Assembly: GCA_020636435.1 (NCBI GenBank) | Contig: JACJXX010000002.1 | Coordinates: 744,001-808,000 of the forward strand | Length of the DNA: 64,000 nt | Source: Lewinellaceae bacterium | GTDB taxonomy: Bacteria > Bacteroidota > Bacteroidia > Chitinophagales > Saprospiraceae | Direction of reading: 5' to 3' | Translations under genes and position numbers: made by a program | Notes under the pieces: model-generated | What the model saw: the letters and a program-made list of their open reading frames with translations, nothing else | Told to the model about the DNA's origin: nothing | Database searches by the model: none | Shown here: positions 19,280 through 27,816 of the stretch, piece after piece | Layout: each line of letters opens with the position of its first letter | Position numbering within the stretch: the first letter of the stretch is position 1

Positions 19280-20236
19280 TTACTTTCCCAGTTTATAAAT
19301 GGTCTTCCGCTTCTCGCCTGTTTTTATAAAAAAACCCAGTTCGACTCCCTTTCTCAGGTCTCTGCTTGCGGTGGCTGTTGACAGGCTTTTGAAAATATTC
19401 ATATAATCATTCCGGGTGAATTCTTTTTTATGGAAGGATACAAAATACTCCAGCCTGTCCTCCGCCGACAAGGTACGGTTGTTAAAATTCAGCAATTGGC
19501 CTAAGGACTCATCAATTACCTTCAACATATATTCGATGAAGACGGTCGATTTTCCAGCTTTGTCGCTTTTGGATAATGCTTCGTAATACTTCTCCTGAGT
19601 TTGGCTGATCAGAGACTCAAATGGCAAATACTCAAATACAGGATATTCCTGCATCAAAATTATGGTTTGCCATAACCTTCCCATTCTTCCATTGCCATCT
19701 ACAAATGGATGGATAAATTCCATTTCGTAGTGGAATACACAGCTCTTTATCAAGGTTGGATCATCCTCATTTTTTAAATATTCGAATAGTTCGCTCATTA
19801 AGAAATGGACATTTCCTGCCGGCGGCGCCAAATGTGCTACCTTTGAACCTTGTATGATCCCGACATTCTCCGTCCTGTATTGGCCCGGCCTGTCGATCAA
19901 TCCTTCCATCAATTGTTGGTGTGCCGACAAAAAGGATTTTGACGAAACCGGATCATAATTATCCATATTTTCGTAGACTTTGATTGCGTTCAATACCTCC
20001 TTAACATCCTTTCCAGGGCCAATTACCCGTTTGTTGTCGATCAGTGCCGTGATCTGGCCTTCCGTCAAAGTATTGCCCTCAATCTTTAATGAAGAATGGA
20101 TTGTTTTAACCTTATTTTGCTTTCTTAATTGAGGCGAGGGTTTGTTTAAAAAACTGGCTTTTACCTCTCCCAGCTTTTCAGACACTACTGTAATCAACCT
20201 TAAAATAGTAGTAGTTATTTCATAAGGTGGCTTCAT
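19280..20236 (-). CDS. Fic-domain protein (AMPylase-type), class II
   Basis: 318 residues from ATG 20236 (MKPPYEIT); an in-frame ATG four codons earlier is also possible. The complete Fic motif HPFVDGNGRMGR is present (residues 180-191 counted from the longer start). An N-terminal inhibitory helix motif S-x-x-x-E-G-N is seen in SSLKIEGN (residues 52-59), making it a self-contained class II Fic protein with a Fic_N region. The C-terminal ~70 residues are a winged-helix-like part (LSTATASRDLRKGVELGFF). Fic enzymes transfer AMP or other nucleotide parts to protein hydroxyls; the target is unknown. No partner antitoxin gene is adjacent, which fits intramolecular inhibition. Confidence 0.88.
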   Translation of the reverse strand: MKPPYEITTTILRLITVVSEKLGEVKASFLNKPSPQLRKQNKVKTIHSSLKIEGNTLTEGQITALIDNKRVIGPGKDVKEVLNAIKVYENMDNYDPVSSKSFLSAHQQLMEGLIDRPGQYRTENVGIIQGSKVAHLAPPAGNVHFLMSELFEYLKNEDDPTLIKSCVFHYEMEFIHPFVDGNGRMGRLWQTIILMQEYPVFEYLPFESLISQTQEKYYEALSKSDKAGKSTVFIEYMLKVIDESLGQLLNFNNRTLSAEDRLEYFVSFHKKEFTRNDYMNIFKSLSTATASRDLRKGVELGFFIKTGEKRKTIYKLGK

Positions 20237-20343
20237 TGATACTATCATTTGATACTATCAAATATACAATCATTTAGTGGGAAAGCCAATAATTATTTTT
20301 TTCGGACAGCCTCTGCTTTGCAGGGCAATCGCTTTTCTAAGAA

Positions 20344-20474
20344 AGTGGCCTGACGACTTGCCTTGGGGGGGCCAAAAAGCAGTCGTCTGGCCACTCGACT
20401 TGCCCTGGAGCGCCAAAAAGATAGTGGCCTGACGACTTGCCCTGGGGGTGCCAAAAAGCAGTCGTCCGGCCACT
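20344..20474. repeat. Two tandem hairpin repeats (agtggcctgacgact ... agtcgtctggccact)
   Basis: Two copies, 20344-20395 and 20422-20474, 78 bp apart. Each has AGTGGCCTGACGACT on the left and its near complement on the right, with a conserved loop (tgccctgggg..gccaaaaagc). The inner word GTCGTCnGACGAC-like is shared with the family D elements at 41191-41286 and 44926-45015. They sit between the Fic gene and the hydrolase gene, about 40 bp upstream of the hydrolase start, and could act as a terminator or be a mobile palindrome. Confidence 0.7.
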
Positions 20475-20515
20475 TCACAAAATCTCTCCTTATCTTCGCC
20501 AAAAATCTTCGCAAC

Positions 20516-22321
20516 ATGGCCAATTTCAAAAAACGCATTCAACTCCCTTCTATCCCCAACAATATTACACGCCCAAGCCCCCACAAAGCCAACAATCTCC
20601 AGCCCGTTTACACTTTTACACCTTTACACTTTTACACCCTTCTCTTTCTCCTCCTCCCCTTTCTCTCCCCCGCCCAAACTACCCCAAACCCCGAACTTGC
20701 CCTCTTTGAAAAGCGCCTGTTCCAGTCCTCCGACGGCCAGCTCCTCCCCTACCGCATCCTCCTGCCCGAAGGATACAGCCGCGGCAAGCGCTACCCCCTG
20801 CTGCTCTTCCTGCACGGCGCCGGCGAGCGGGGGCGCGACAACGAGGCCCAGCTCGCCCACGGCGCCAGCCTGTTCCTCGACAAGAAGAACCGCCGCGATT
20901 TCCCCGCCATCGTCGTCTTCCCCCAGTGCGCGCCCGACGAGTTCTGGACGCCCATCACCCGGGAAGGCAAAAGCTGGAACTTCCCCTTCACCGCCACGCC
21001 CCAGCCCTCCCTGCAGCGGGTGATCGAACTGCTGGAGGAACTGGAAAAAAAGGAGGCCATCGACAAGCAGCAGATTTACCTGATGGGCCTGTCCATGGGT
21101 GGTTTTGCCGTTTTCGACCTGCTGGCGCGCTTCCCCAAGCGGTTCGCAGCGGCGGTGCCCATCGCCGGAGGCGGCAATCCCTTGCTGGCGCCCCTCTACA
21201 GCAGCGCCGCCAACCTGTGGATTTTCCACGGCGCCAAAGACGACGTAGTGCCCGTTGCCCTCTCCCGGCAGATGAACGAGGCATTGGTCAAACTTGACGC
21301 CAACGTGCGCTACACCGAATACCCCGAGGCCAAACACGAGTCCTGGAACAACGCTTTCGCGGAAGAAGGCCTGCTGAAATGGATTTTTTCCAACCGCCTG
21401 TTCGCCAAAGGGCGCTACAAGCGGGCCCTGTTCAGCAAGGTGCAGAAAGACACCTACCCCTACAGCAACAAAAACGGCGCAGCCCTCGAACTCGACGTTT
21501 ACCGCCCCCAGGGCGACGCCGCCAAAAACCGGGCGGCCCTGCTCTACGTGCACGGCGGGGGCTTTGCCGGCGGGCGCCGCGACGAGCCCTTCCACGTCCA
21601 GTTTTCCGAGAAACTGGCCCGGATGGGCTTTGTCGTCGTTAGCATGTCTTACCGCCTGACGATGAAGGGGCAGTCGTTCAGCTGCGACCAGCCCACCGCC
21701 AACAAGATCAAAACCTTCCAGGCCGCCGTGCAGGATATCCGCGAAGCGACCAACTACCTGCTGGACCACCAGGAAAAGCTGGGCATCGACCCCGGAAAGC
21801 TGGTACTGGCCGGCAGCAGCGCCGGCGCCGAGGCCATCCTCCACGCCGCCTACTGGCAGGATAAAGATCTGCCGCCCGACAGCCCCCGCCTGCCGGGCAA
21901 GTTCCGCTACGGCGGCCTGATCAGCCTGGCGGGCGCCATCGTCGACACCAACCTCATCACAGCCAAACGGGCCGTGCCTTCCCTCTTCTTTCACGGCACC
22001 TGCGACCCCTTGGTTCCCTACGGCGCCGCTCCCCACCACTTCTGCCAGGAAACCGACCCGGGTTACCTGCCCCTGTTTGGGCCCTCCGCCATAGTAGAAC
22101 GCCTGCGCAACCTCGGCATGCCCTTCTTCCTGGCCACCGCCTGCAACGGCCAGCACGAATGGAACAGCCTGCCTATGTCCGATTTTATTGACGAGATCCT
22201 CAACTTCCTCAACGAGGACGTCATCAACGGAAGGTTCCGGCAGTTGCACCTCCGCTACACCCAGGAGGGCAAATGCGAGAAGGGGTTTGACGTACTGGAG
22301 TGCGAAACGATAAAACCGTGA
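20516..22321 (+). CDS. Secreted protein with two fused alpha/beta-hydrolase domains
   Basis: 601 residues from ATG 20516. A longer reading from 20363 would run through the hairpin repeats and is rejected. The signal segment (FYTLLFLLLPFLSPAQ) overlaps a ttacactttacac simple repeat. Domain 1 (about 45-285 of this start) is a dienelactone-hydrolase/esterase-like fold: LLLFLHGAGERG, GLSMGGFA (nucleophile Ser), GAKDDVVP (Asp), AKHESWNNAF (His). Domain 2 (about 310-590) is a carboxylesterase/BD-FAE-like fold: YVHGGGFAGG oxyanion region, AGSSAGAEA (Ser), GTCDPLVPY (Asp), GQHEWNS (His). Both triads look complete. It probably cleaves esters on polysaccharides or polyesters outside the cytoplasm; the substrate is unknown. 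Confidence 0.82.
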   Translation: MANFKKRIQLPSIPNNITRPSPHKANNLQPVYTFTPLHFYTLLFLLLPFLSPAQTTPNPELALFEKRLFQSSDGQLLPYRILLPEGYSRGKRYPLLLFLHGAGERGRDNEAQLAHGASLFLDKKNRRDFPAIVVFPQCAPDEFWTPITREGKSWNFPFTATPQPSLQRVIELLEELEKKEAIDKQQIYLMGLSMGGFAVFDLLARFPKRFAAAVPIAGGGNPLLAPLYSSAANLWIFHGAKDDVVPVALSRQMNEALVKLDANVRYTEYPEAKHESWNNAFAEEGLLKWIFSNRLFAKGRYKRALFSKVQKDTYPYSNKNGAALELDVYRPQGDAAKNRAALLYVHGGGFAGGRRDEPFHVQFSEKLARMGFVVVSMSYRLTMKGQSFSCDQPTANKIKTFQAAVQDIREATNYLLDHQEKLGIDPGKLVLAGSSAGAEAILHAAYWQDKDLPPDSPRLPGKFRYGGLISLAGAIVDTNLITAKRAVPSLFFHGTCDPLVPYGAAPHHFCQETDPGYLPLFGPSAIVERLRNLGMPFFLATACNGQHEWNSLPMSDFIDEILNFLNEDVINGRFRQLHLRYTQEGKCEKGFDVLECETIKP

Positions 22322-22324
22322 AGG

Positions 22325-22591
22325 CTACCCGTAACTGATCCGGTCCCGGATGGTCCCGTCCTTCCGGTGGATGATCACGTCGGCGCGGTAGTTTTGGGCG
22401 ATTTCCCGGGCCCGCTCGATGGCGTCGTCCTGGTAATCGTAGATGGCCGTGTAGCGTTCGTTGCCCTCCCCTTTCACCGCCCATCCTTCGGGGTGAGGCA
22501 CGACGTGCTGGTGGTTGGTGGCAGGGCGCCCGCCCAGGCCGGCGTTCTTCAGGAGGATGCGGGCCACTTTTTTGGCTAGTGCTGTCGGCAT
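22325..22591 (-). CDS. DUF2188 (YegP-like) small protein
   Basis: 88 residues (MPTALAKKVARILLKN...). The second half, HVVPHPEGWAVKGEGNERYTA, AIERAREIAQNYRADVIIHRKDGTIRDRISYG, is a DUF2188 domain, a small alpha/beta protein of unknown function that is common in Bacteria. The start codon and first five codons (ATGCCGACAGCACTAGCC) lie within the outer arm of the palindromic element at 22576-22740. A longer reading to 22696 would pass through the whole element. It is convergent with the hydrolase gene, 3 bp apart. Confidence 0.7.
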   Translation of the reverse strand: MPTALAKKVARILLKNAGLGGRPATNHQHVVPHPEGWAVKGEGNERYTAIYDYQDDAIERAREIAQNYRADVIIHRKDGTIRDRISYG

Positions 22592-22740
22592 TAAGTAACG
22601 GGGTATATAAAATGAGGCTATTTTGTCGCCAGACAAGACGCGAGGAGCGATTATAGCGGGACTACATGAGTGACGAGCAACGCAGTATGGCGGCAAAAGA
22701 GTCCATTTTATATCCCGGTATTTAGTGCCGACAGCACTAG
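22576..22740. repeat. Palindromic (MITE-like) element, family E copy 2
   Basis: 165 bp with ~40-bp imperfect inverted ends beginning CTAGTGCTGTCGGCA at 22576 and ending TGCCGACAGCACTAG at 22740. Read on the minus strand, its centre TTTTGCCGCCATACTGCGTTGCTC...TCTGGCGACAAAATA matches copies E1, E3 and E4, although the outer arms are unrelated. It supplies the start codon of the DUF2188 gene. Confidence 0.8.
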
Positions 22741-22936
22741 GTTGGCCCAGAAGGAGGATTGGCGGATGTCTGGCATGGTGGATGGAATGAGTGAATGAAT
22801 GAATGAATTTTACCCGGCTAAGCTTTAGCGAAGAAAGCCTCTAAGTTAATTTTTTTATAGTGGCTTGGCAAGCCAAGACCCAGAAACTGACAATTATCAG
22901 TACACACTCGCTCTGCGTATTGTATATTACCCTTTC
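22741..22936. other. Intergenic spacer
   Basis: The stretch contains a short gaatgaatgaatgaat microsatellite near 22790-22805. There is an AT-rich part before the next palindromic element. No gene or clear promoter is seen. Confidence 0.4.
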
Positions 22937-23100
22937 AGAGCTTGTTTGGAGGTGGTCGTTTGGGCTGCAAATGTCCACTTTTGGAACCTCACTTCGCCAT
23001 TTTTTCGCCCCATAGCACCACTATGAGGCTCAAAAATACCTTTGTGAGAACCCAAAATCAGCCATTTTCGCCTCCAAAGCACCACATCCAAACAAGCTCT
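22937..23100. repeat. Palindromic element with AGAGCTTGTTTGGA ends
   Basis: 164 bp. AGAGCTTGTTTGGA at 22937-22950 is exactly matched by its complement at 23087-23100, and the pairing continues imperfectly for ~60 bp toward a centre around cccatagcaccactatgagg. Size and shape equal the family E elements but the sequence differs. It lies 120 bp upstream of the P-type ATPase. Confidence 0.75.
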
Positions 23101-23218
23101 CAGAGATGTTTCCGCGTTTTCCCCCACAAGAACATCAAACTCCACCAAAGTTTTCGTGCGGATTTCGTGTTTTGGTGTTTTCGTGGCATTTATCCTGGCA
23201 AGAATTTGATTCCTAACC

Positions 23219-25792
23219 ATGAACTGGCACCTCATCAGCAGAGAAGAAGCGCTCGAATTTGCCGGCAGCCGCCCCGGCGGCCTCACGGCATCGGAGGCGG
23301 AAGAACGGCTTGCCCAATACGGCCCCAATCAATTGGCCGGCAAAAAGAAGAAGCCCGCTTGGCTGATGTTCCTCGGCCAGTTTAAGGACGTCATGATCCT
23401 GATCCTGATGGGGGCTGCCGTCGTGTCGGGGTTGGTGGGCGACCTGAAGGACACCGTCGTCATCCTGATCATTGTGGCGCTCAACGCCGTAGTTGGCTTC
23501 GCGCAGGAATACCGGGCGGAGAAAGCCATCGAGGCGCTGAAAAAAATGTCGGCCCCATCGGCGGTGGCGCTGCGCGGCGGCGCGCCGGCGCACATCGACG
23601 CCGCCCGGCTGGTTCCGGGCGACGTGGTGCTGCTGGAAGCCGGCAGCATGGTCCCTGCCGACATCCGCCTGCTGGAAACCCATTCCCTGAAAATTGAAGA
23701 GGCTTCGCTCACCGGCGAATCGGAAGCTGTGGAAAAACAGGCAGTGGAATTGAAGGGCGAGGACTTGCCGCTGGGCGACCGCACCAACATGGCCTACAAG
23801 AGCACCCTGGCCACCTACGGCCGGGGCCGCGGCCTAGTGATTGCCACCGGCATGCACACCGAGATCGGCCGCATCGCTCAGATGCTGCAGGAGGACGAAT
23901 CGTTGACTCCGCTGCAAAAGCGGCTGGGCGACTTCGGCCGGAAGCTCTCCCTGGCGGTGCTCGGCATCTGCGCCATCATCTACGGGGCAGGGCTGCTCCG
24001 GGGGGAAGACTCGCTGAACATGCTGCTGACGGCCATCTCGGTGGCGGTGGCGGCCATACCGGAAGCGCTGCCCGCCGTGGTGACCATCGCCCTGGCGCTG
24101 GGGGCCCGCCGCCTGGTGCGCAAAAACGCCCTCATCCGCAAATTGCCGGCCGTGGAGACCCTGGGGTCCGTCACCTTCATCTGCACCGACAAAACGGGGA
24201 CGCTCACCCAAAACCGGATGACGGTTACGGAGACCTGGACGCCGCCCGCGCCTCCGTCCGGGCTGAGCCTTCAACCACAGGAGGCCTTGCTGCTCTGCAT
24301 GGCCCTCAACCACGATGTGCAAAAAGACAAAGATGGTGAATTTACAGGCGAATCGACGGAGGTAGCGCTCGCCGCCTATGCGGAAGCGCACCCTGCCCTG
24401 CCCGGCTTCAAACGGGAGTTGTACCCAAGGGTGGCGGAGCTGCCCTTCGACTCCGAACGAAAGATGATGACGACCGTCCATGAATACGACGGCCGTTTCC
24501 TGGCCGTCACCAAGGGTGCCCTGGAATCCGTGCTGGCCGCCTGCGACGACGCCGACGAGGACGCCCTCACCGACGAAGCCGAACGCATGGGGCAGCAGGG
24601 GCTGCGCACGCTGGCCTACGCCTGCCGGCTCCTCGGCAAGCTGCCGGAAAAGATCAGCTTCGCTTCCCTGGAGCGGGGGCTGGAAGCCGTCGGCCTCGCC
24701 GGCTTGATGGACCCGCCCCGCGAAGAAGCCGCCCAGGCCATTGCCGACTGCAAGGCCGCCGGCATCGTGCCCGTAATGATCACCGGCGACCATCCCGGCA
24801 CGGCGGAGGCTATCGCCCGGCGGATCGGCATCCTGCACAGCCATGCCGACCGCCTGCTCACCGGCGCCCAGCTGCGGCAAATGGACGCGCATGATTTCGA
24901 GGAGAGCATTCACCGGATAAAGGTCTACGCCCGGGTCTCCCCCGAGCAGAAGCTGCAGATCGTCAAGGCCCTGCAGCGCAAAAAGCAATTCGTGGCGGTG
25001 ACCGGCGACGGGGTCAACGACGCGCCCGCCCTCAAACGCGCCAACATCGGCATCGCCATGGGCATCACCGGCACCGACGTCTCCAAGGAGGCCGCCCACA
25101 TGGTGCTGCTGGACGACAACTTCGCCACCATCGTCAAGGCAGTCAAGGAGGGGCGCCGCATCTTCGACAACATCCGAAAGTTCATCAAATACACCATGAC
25201 CAGCAACAGCGGGGAAATCTGGACCATCTTCCTGGCGCCCCTGGCGGGCCTGCCCATCCCCTTGCTGCCGATCCACATCCTGTGGATCAACCTGGTAACC
25301 GACGGCCTGCCCGGCCTGGCCCTGGCGGGCGAGCCTGCCGAGAAGGGCCTGATGAAGCTGCCGCCCCGCCAACCTGAAGAGGGCATCTTCGCCCACGGGC
25401 TGGGCATTCACATCCTATGGGTAGGGTTGCTGATGGGGGCCGTCTGTCTGGCCACCCAGGCCTGGGCCATCGCGCAGGGCGACCCCAAATGGCAGACTTA
25501 TGTATTCACCATCCTGTGCTTCAGCCAGATGGGGCACGTGCTGGCCATCCGCAGCGAGTATTCTTTCCTGTTCCGGCGGGGGCTTTTCACCAACCTGCCC
25601 CTGCTCGGAGCGGTGCTGCTGACGTTCTTCCTGCAAATGGCCATCCTGTACATCCCCGCCTTGAATGAGCTCTTCTCCGTGCAGCCGCTGACCTGGCAGG
25701 AGCTGGGGGCCTGCTTGCTGTTGTCCTCGATCGTGTTTCACGCGGTGGAGGGGGAGAAATTTGTGAGGGGGAGGAGGAGGAGGGGGAAATAG
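23219..25792 (+). CDS. P-type cation ATPase, Ca2+-transporting (type II)
   Basis: 857 residues. An N-terminal cation-ATPase domain (WHLISREEALEFAGSRPGGLTASEAEERL) precedes the transmembrane core. Motifs seen are TGES (165-168, actuator), PEALP (281-285, cation site in TM4), the phosphorylation site CTDKTGTLT with Asp324, MITGDHPGTA and TGDGVNDAPALKRANIGIAMG (hinge), and the C-terminal transporter region with LLPIHILWINLVTDGLPGLALAGEP. PEALP and the overall length (typical 850-900) fit the SERCA/PMCA-like bacterial calcium pumps. It would export Ca2+ across the inner membrane. GC content is high. The repeat array begins ~45 bp after its stop. Confidence 0.9.
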   Translation: MNWHLISREEALEFAGSRPGGLTASEAEERLAQYGPNQLAGKKKKPAWLMFLGQFKDVMILILMGAAVVSGLVGDLKDTVVILIIVALNAVVGFAQEYRAEKAIEALKKMSAPSAVALRGGAPAHIDAARLVPGDVVLLEAGSMVPADIRLLETHSLKIEEASLTGESEAVEKQAVELKGEDLPLGDRTNMAYKSTLATYGRGRGLVIATGMHTEIGRIAQMLQEDESLTPLQKRLGDFGRKLSLAVLGICAIIYGAGLLRGEDSLNMLLTAISVAVAAIPEALPAVVTIALALGARRLVRKNALIRKLPAVETLGSVTFICTDKTGTLTQNRMTVTETWTPPAPPSGLSLQPQEALLLCMALNHDVQKDKDGEFTGESTEVALAAYAEAHPALPGFKRELYPRVAELPFDSERKMMTTVHEYDGRFLAVTKGALESVLAACDDADEDALTDEAERMGQQGLRTLAYACRLLGKLPEKISFASLERGLEAVGLAGLMDPPREEAAQAIADCKAAGIVPVMITGDHPGTAEAIARRIGILHSHADRLLTGAQLRQMDAHDFEESIHRIKVYARVSPEQKLQIVKALQRKKQFVAVTGDGVNDAPALKRANIGIAMGITGTDVSKEAAHMVLLDDNFATIVKAVKEGRRIFDNIRKFIKYTMTSNSGEIWTIFLAPLAGLPIPLLPIHILWINLVTDGLPGLALAGEPAEKGLMKLPPRQPEEGIFAHGLGIHILWVGLLMGAVCLATQAWAIAQGDPKWQTYVFTILCFSQMGHVLAIRSEYSFLFRRGLFTNLPLLGAVLLTFFLQMAILYIPALNELFSVQPLTWQELGACLLLSSIVFHAVEGEKFVRGRRRRGK

Positions 25793-25839
25793 TGTTGCGT
25801 GTATTTTGTCCGGTTGAACAGACAGTTATCAAAGCTATC

Positions 25840-25941
25840 GTCCTTACCACATAGTGGCCCCTTTGGGGCAGGACTAATGCTATCTGATGCTCTGCCCCAG
25901 GGCCTCACGGCCCTGGCAATGGCCTGTCGCCCCTCTGGGGC
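25840..25941 (+). repeat. Inverted 'cap' core B1 of the hairpin array
   Basis: Three hairpins in the same order as the array core but on the opposite strand: GTCCT (25840-25844) with AGGAC (25870-25874), CCAGGGCC (25897-25904) with GGCCCTGG (25909-25916), and GCCCC (25929-25933) with GGGGC (25937-25941). The first loop carries a 25-nt insertion that itself contains CCACATAGTGG and CCCCTTTGGGG hairpins. Stem bases differ from the A units but pairing is kept. Confidence 0.8.
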
Positions 25942-26040
25942 TGGAGGAGCCACCCGCCAGTTCTGCTGCCACCAAAGTGCTTTGCAGGATGCCTGCGCCA
26001 CATCCCCCATCCCCTCATTCCGCCAGCCGCCGGGCATGGC

Positions 26041-27132
26041 ACAATCCCGTAGGGATGGCAGCCCTTTGCCAGGGCCGTCAGGCCCTGGATGCAATCGCAG
26101 CCCCGCATGAGCTCTGTAAGAGCGACAGGCCCCTTCTCCGGCAGGGGCACCTCTCAGCCATTTCTGCCCCGACATAAGAAGCTTTCCAGGATGCCTGCCC
26201 CACAACCCCCGCCGCCTCGTTCCGCCAGCCACTAGGCATGGCACAATCCCGTAGGGATGACAGCCCTTTGCCAGGGCCGTCAGGCCCTGGGTGCAATCGC
26301 AGCCCGGTATAAGCTCTGTAAGAGCGACAGGCCCCTTCCCCGGCAGGGGCACTCTCAGCCATTTCTGCCCCGACATAAGAAGCTTTCCAGGATGCCTGCC
26401 CCACAACCCCCGCCGCCTCGTTCCGCCAGCCGCCGGACATACATAATCCCGTAGGGATGGCAGCCCTTTGCCAGGGCCGTCAGGCCCTGGGTGCAATCGC
26501 AGCCCCGCAGAAGCTCTGTAAGAGCGACAGCCATTCCCCGCTAAAGGCAGCCTTCCAGCCATTTCTGCCCCCACATAAGAAGCTTTCCAGGATGCCTGCC
26601 CCACATCCCCCATCCCCTCGTTCCGCCAGCCGCCGGACATACATAATCCCGTAGGGATGGCAGCCCTTTGCCAGGGCCGTCAGGCCCTGGATGCAATCGC
26701 AGCCCGGTATAAGCTCTGTAAGAGCGACAGCCATTCCCCGCTAAAGGCAGCCTTCCAGCCATTTCTGCCCCCACATAAGAAGCTTTCCAGGATGCCTGCG
26801 CCACATCCCCCATCCCCTCATTCCGCCAGCCGCCGGACATACATAATCCCGTAGGGATGGCAGCCCTTTGCCAGGGCCGTCAGGCCCTGGGTGCAATCGC
26901 AGCCCCGCAGAAGCTCTGTAAGAGCGACAGCCATTCCCCGCTAAAGGCAGCCTTCCAGCCATTTCTGCCCCCACATAAGAAGCTTTCCAGGATGCCTGCC
27001 CCACATCCCCCATCCCCTCGTTCCGCCAGCCACTAGGCATAGCACAATCCCGTAGGGATGGCAGCCCTTTGCCAGGGCCGTCAGGCCCTGGGTGCAATCG
27101 CAGCCCCGCATGAGCTCTGTAAGAGCGACAGG
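26041..27132 (-). repeat. RAYT-associated hairpin repeat array, block 1 (six A units)
   Basis: Six head-to-tail units of about 200 bp; the word AATCCC starts at 26043, 26246, 26445, 26645, 26845 and 27046 (periods 203, 199, 200, 200, 201). Each unit has a ~90-bp core of three hairpins (ATCCC-GTA-GGGAT, CCAGGGCC-GTCA-GGCCCTGG, GCTCT-GTA-AGAGC on the plus strand) and a ~110-bp spacer ending in ttccgccagcc. On the minus strand each core starts TGTCG. The sixth core ends directly at the stop codon of the RAYT gene. Long minus-strand open frames through the array are by-products of a period near 201 bp. Confidence 0.9.
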
Positions 27133-27603
27133 TCAATATAGCCCTTCAAAGAATTCCGGCAGGTAGTCATTATCCGGGTCGATCCCATTATTCGCCAGCA
27201 GTTTTAAATATTCTGATCTAAAAGAAACCTTCTTATGGTGCTCCTTTTGATTTTTTATATAATTTTTGAGTGCCCCGACATGGGTCTCACTAATTGAAAA
27301 GGTCCCTCCTCCCACTTGCCAGGCGAATTCCTGAGAAAGAAACCCGCCGGCGTTAATCCATTTGGATGAGTTGGTTTTTACCTTTTGAACGAATACAGCC
27401 GGAGCCATAGCCGGCCTTAACCGGGCAGCAATATGAATGTGATCGGCCATACCATTGACCTGGATGGGGGTTTGATTCAATTCTTTTATGATTCCTACAA
27501 TGTATTGGTGGAGGCGGGCTTCAAATGCAGGAAGGATTAATGCATGGCGGTACTTGACTGCGCTAACATGGTGAATATAGAGCTTTGAAAAGGAGTTGGG
27601 CAT
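27133..27603 (-). CDS. REP-associated tyrosine transposase (RAYT; IS200/IS605 TnpA-like)
   Basis: 156 residues. The HUH motif is visible as DHIHIAAR (His55, His57). A candidate catalytic tyrosine is Tyr115 in NYIKNQKEHH, with Gln119 nearby, giving the Y1_Tnp pattern of single-strand HUH nucleases. Such enzymes cut and join single-stranded hairpin DNA; RAYTs are domesticated relatives tied to REP repeats. Here the gene lies between two hairpin cores in inverted orientation: core A6 begins 2 bp after the stop codon, and core B2 begins ~50 bp upstream of the start. There is no accessory tnpB. It is AT-richer than the repeats. The ORF looks intact. Confidence 0.9.
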   Translation of the reverse strand: MPNSFSKLYIHHVSAVKYRHALILPAFEARLHQYIVGIIKELNQTPIQVNGMADHIHIAARLRPAMAPAVFVQKVKTNSSKWINAGGFLSQEFAWQVGGGTFSISETHVGALKNYIKNQKEHHKKVSFRSEYLKLLANNGIDPDNDYLPEFFEGLY

Positions 27604-27653
27604 GGCATCTTGTTTCAGATAAAAATAAGAAAAATATCTATGCTCGGTGGGGC

Positions 27654-27737
27654 TGTCGTCCTTACAGGACTAACACGATCCGGGCCTCTGTTCCAGGGCC
27701 TCACGGCCCTGGCAATGGCCTGCCGCCTCTACGAGGC
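27654..27737 (+). repeat. Inverted 'cap' core B2 of the hairpin array
   Basis: Starts TGTCG at 27654. Hairpins are GTCCT-TAC-AGGAC (27658-27670), CCAGGGCC-TCAC-GGCCCTGG (27693-27712) and GCCTC-TAC-GAGGC (27725-27737). Compared with the A core read in the same direction (GCTCT-TAC-AGAGC, CCAGGGCC-TGAC-GGCCCTGG, ATCCC-TAC-GGGAT), the loops and connecting words are kept while both partners of the outer stems changed together. Confidence 0.85.
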
Positions 27738-27816
27738 TGGGTGGGCTGCCGCCTCTTCTGCCGCCATAGGGCTTTGCCGGAGGGATGGCACGCAACTACC
27801 CGAGCCTTCTGCCGGC

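Noticed and set aside
20363..20515. N-terminal extension of the double hydrolase
   Set aside because: It would translate the two hairpin repeats; the ATG at 20516 gives a signal peptide.
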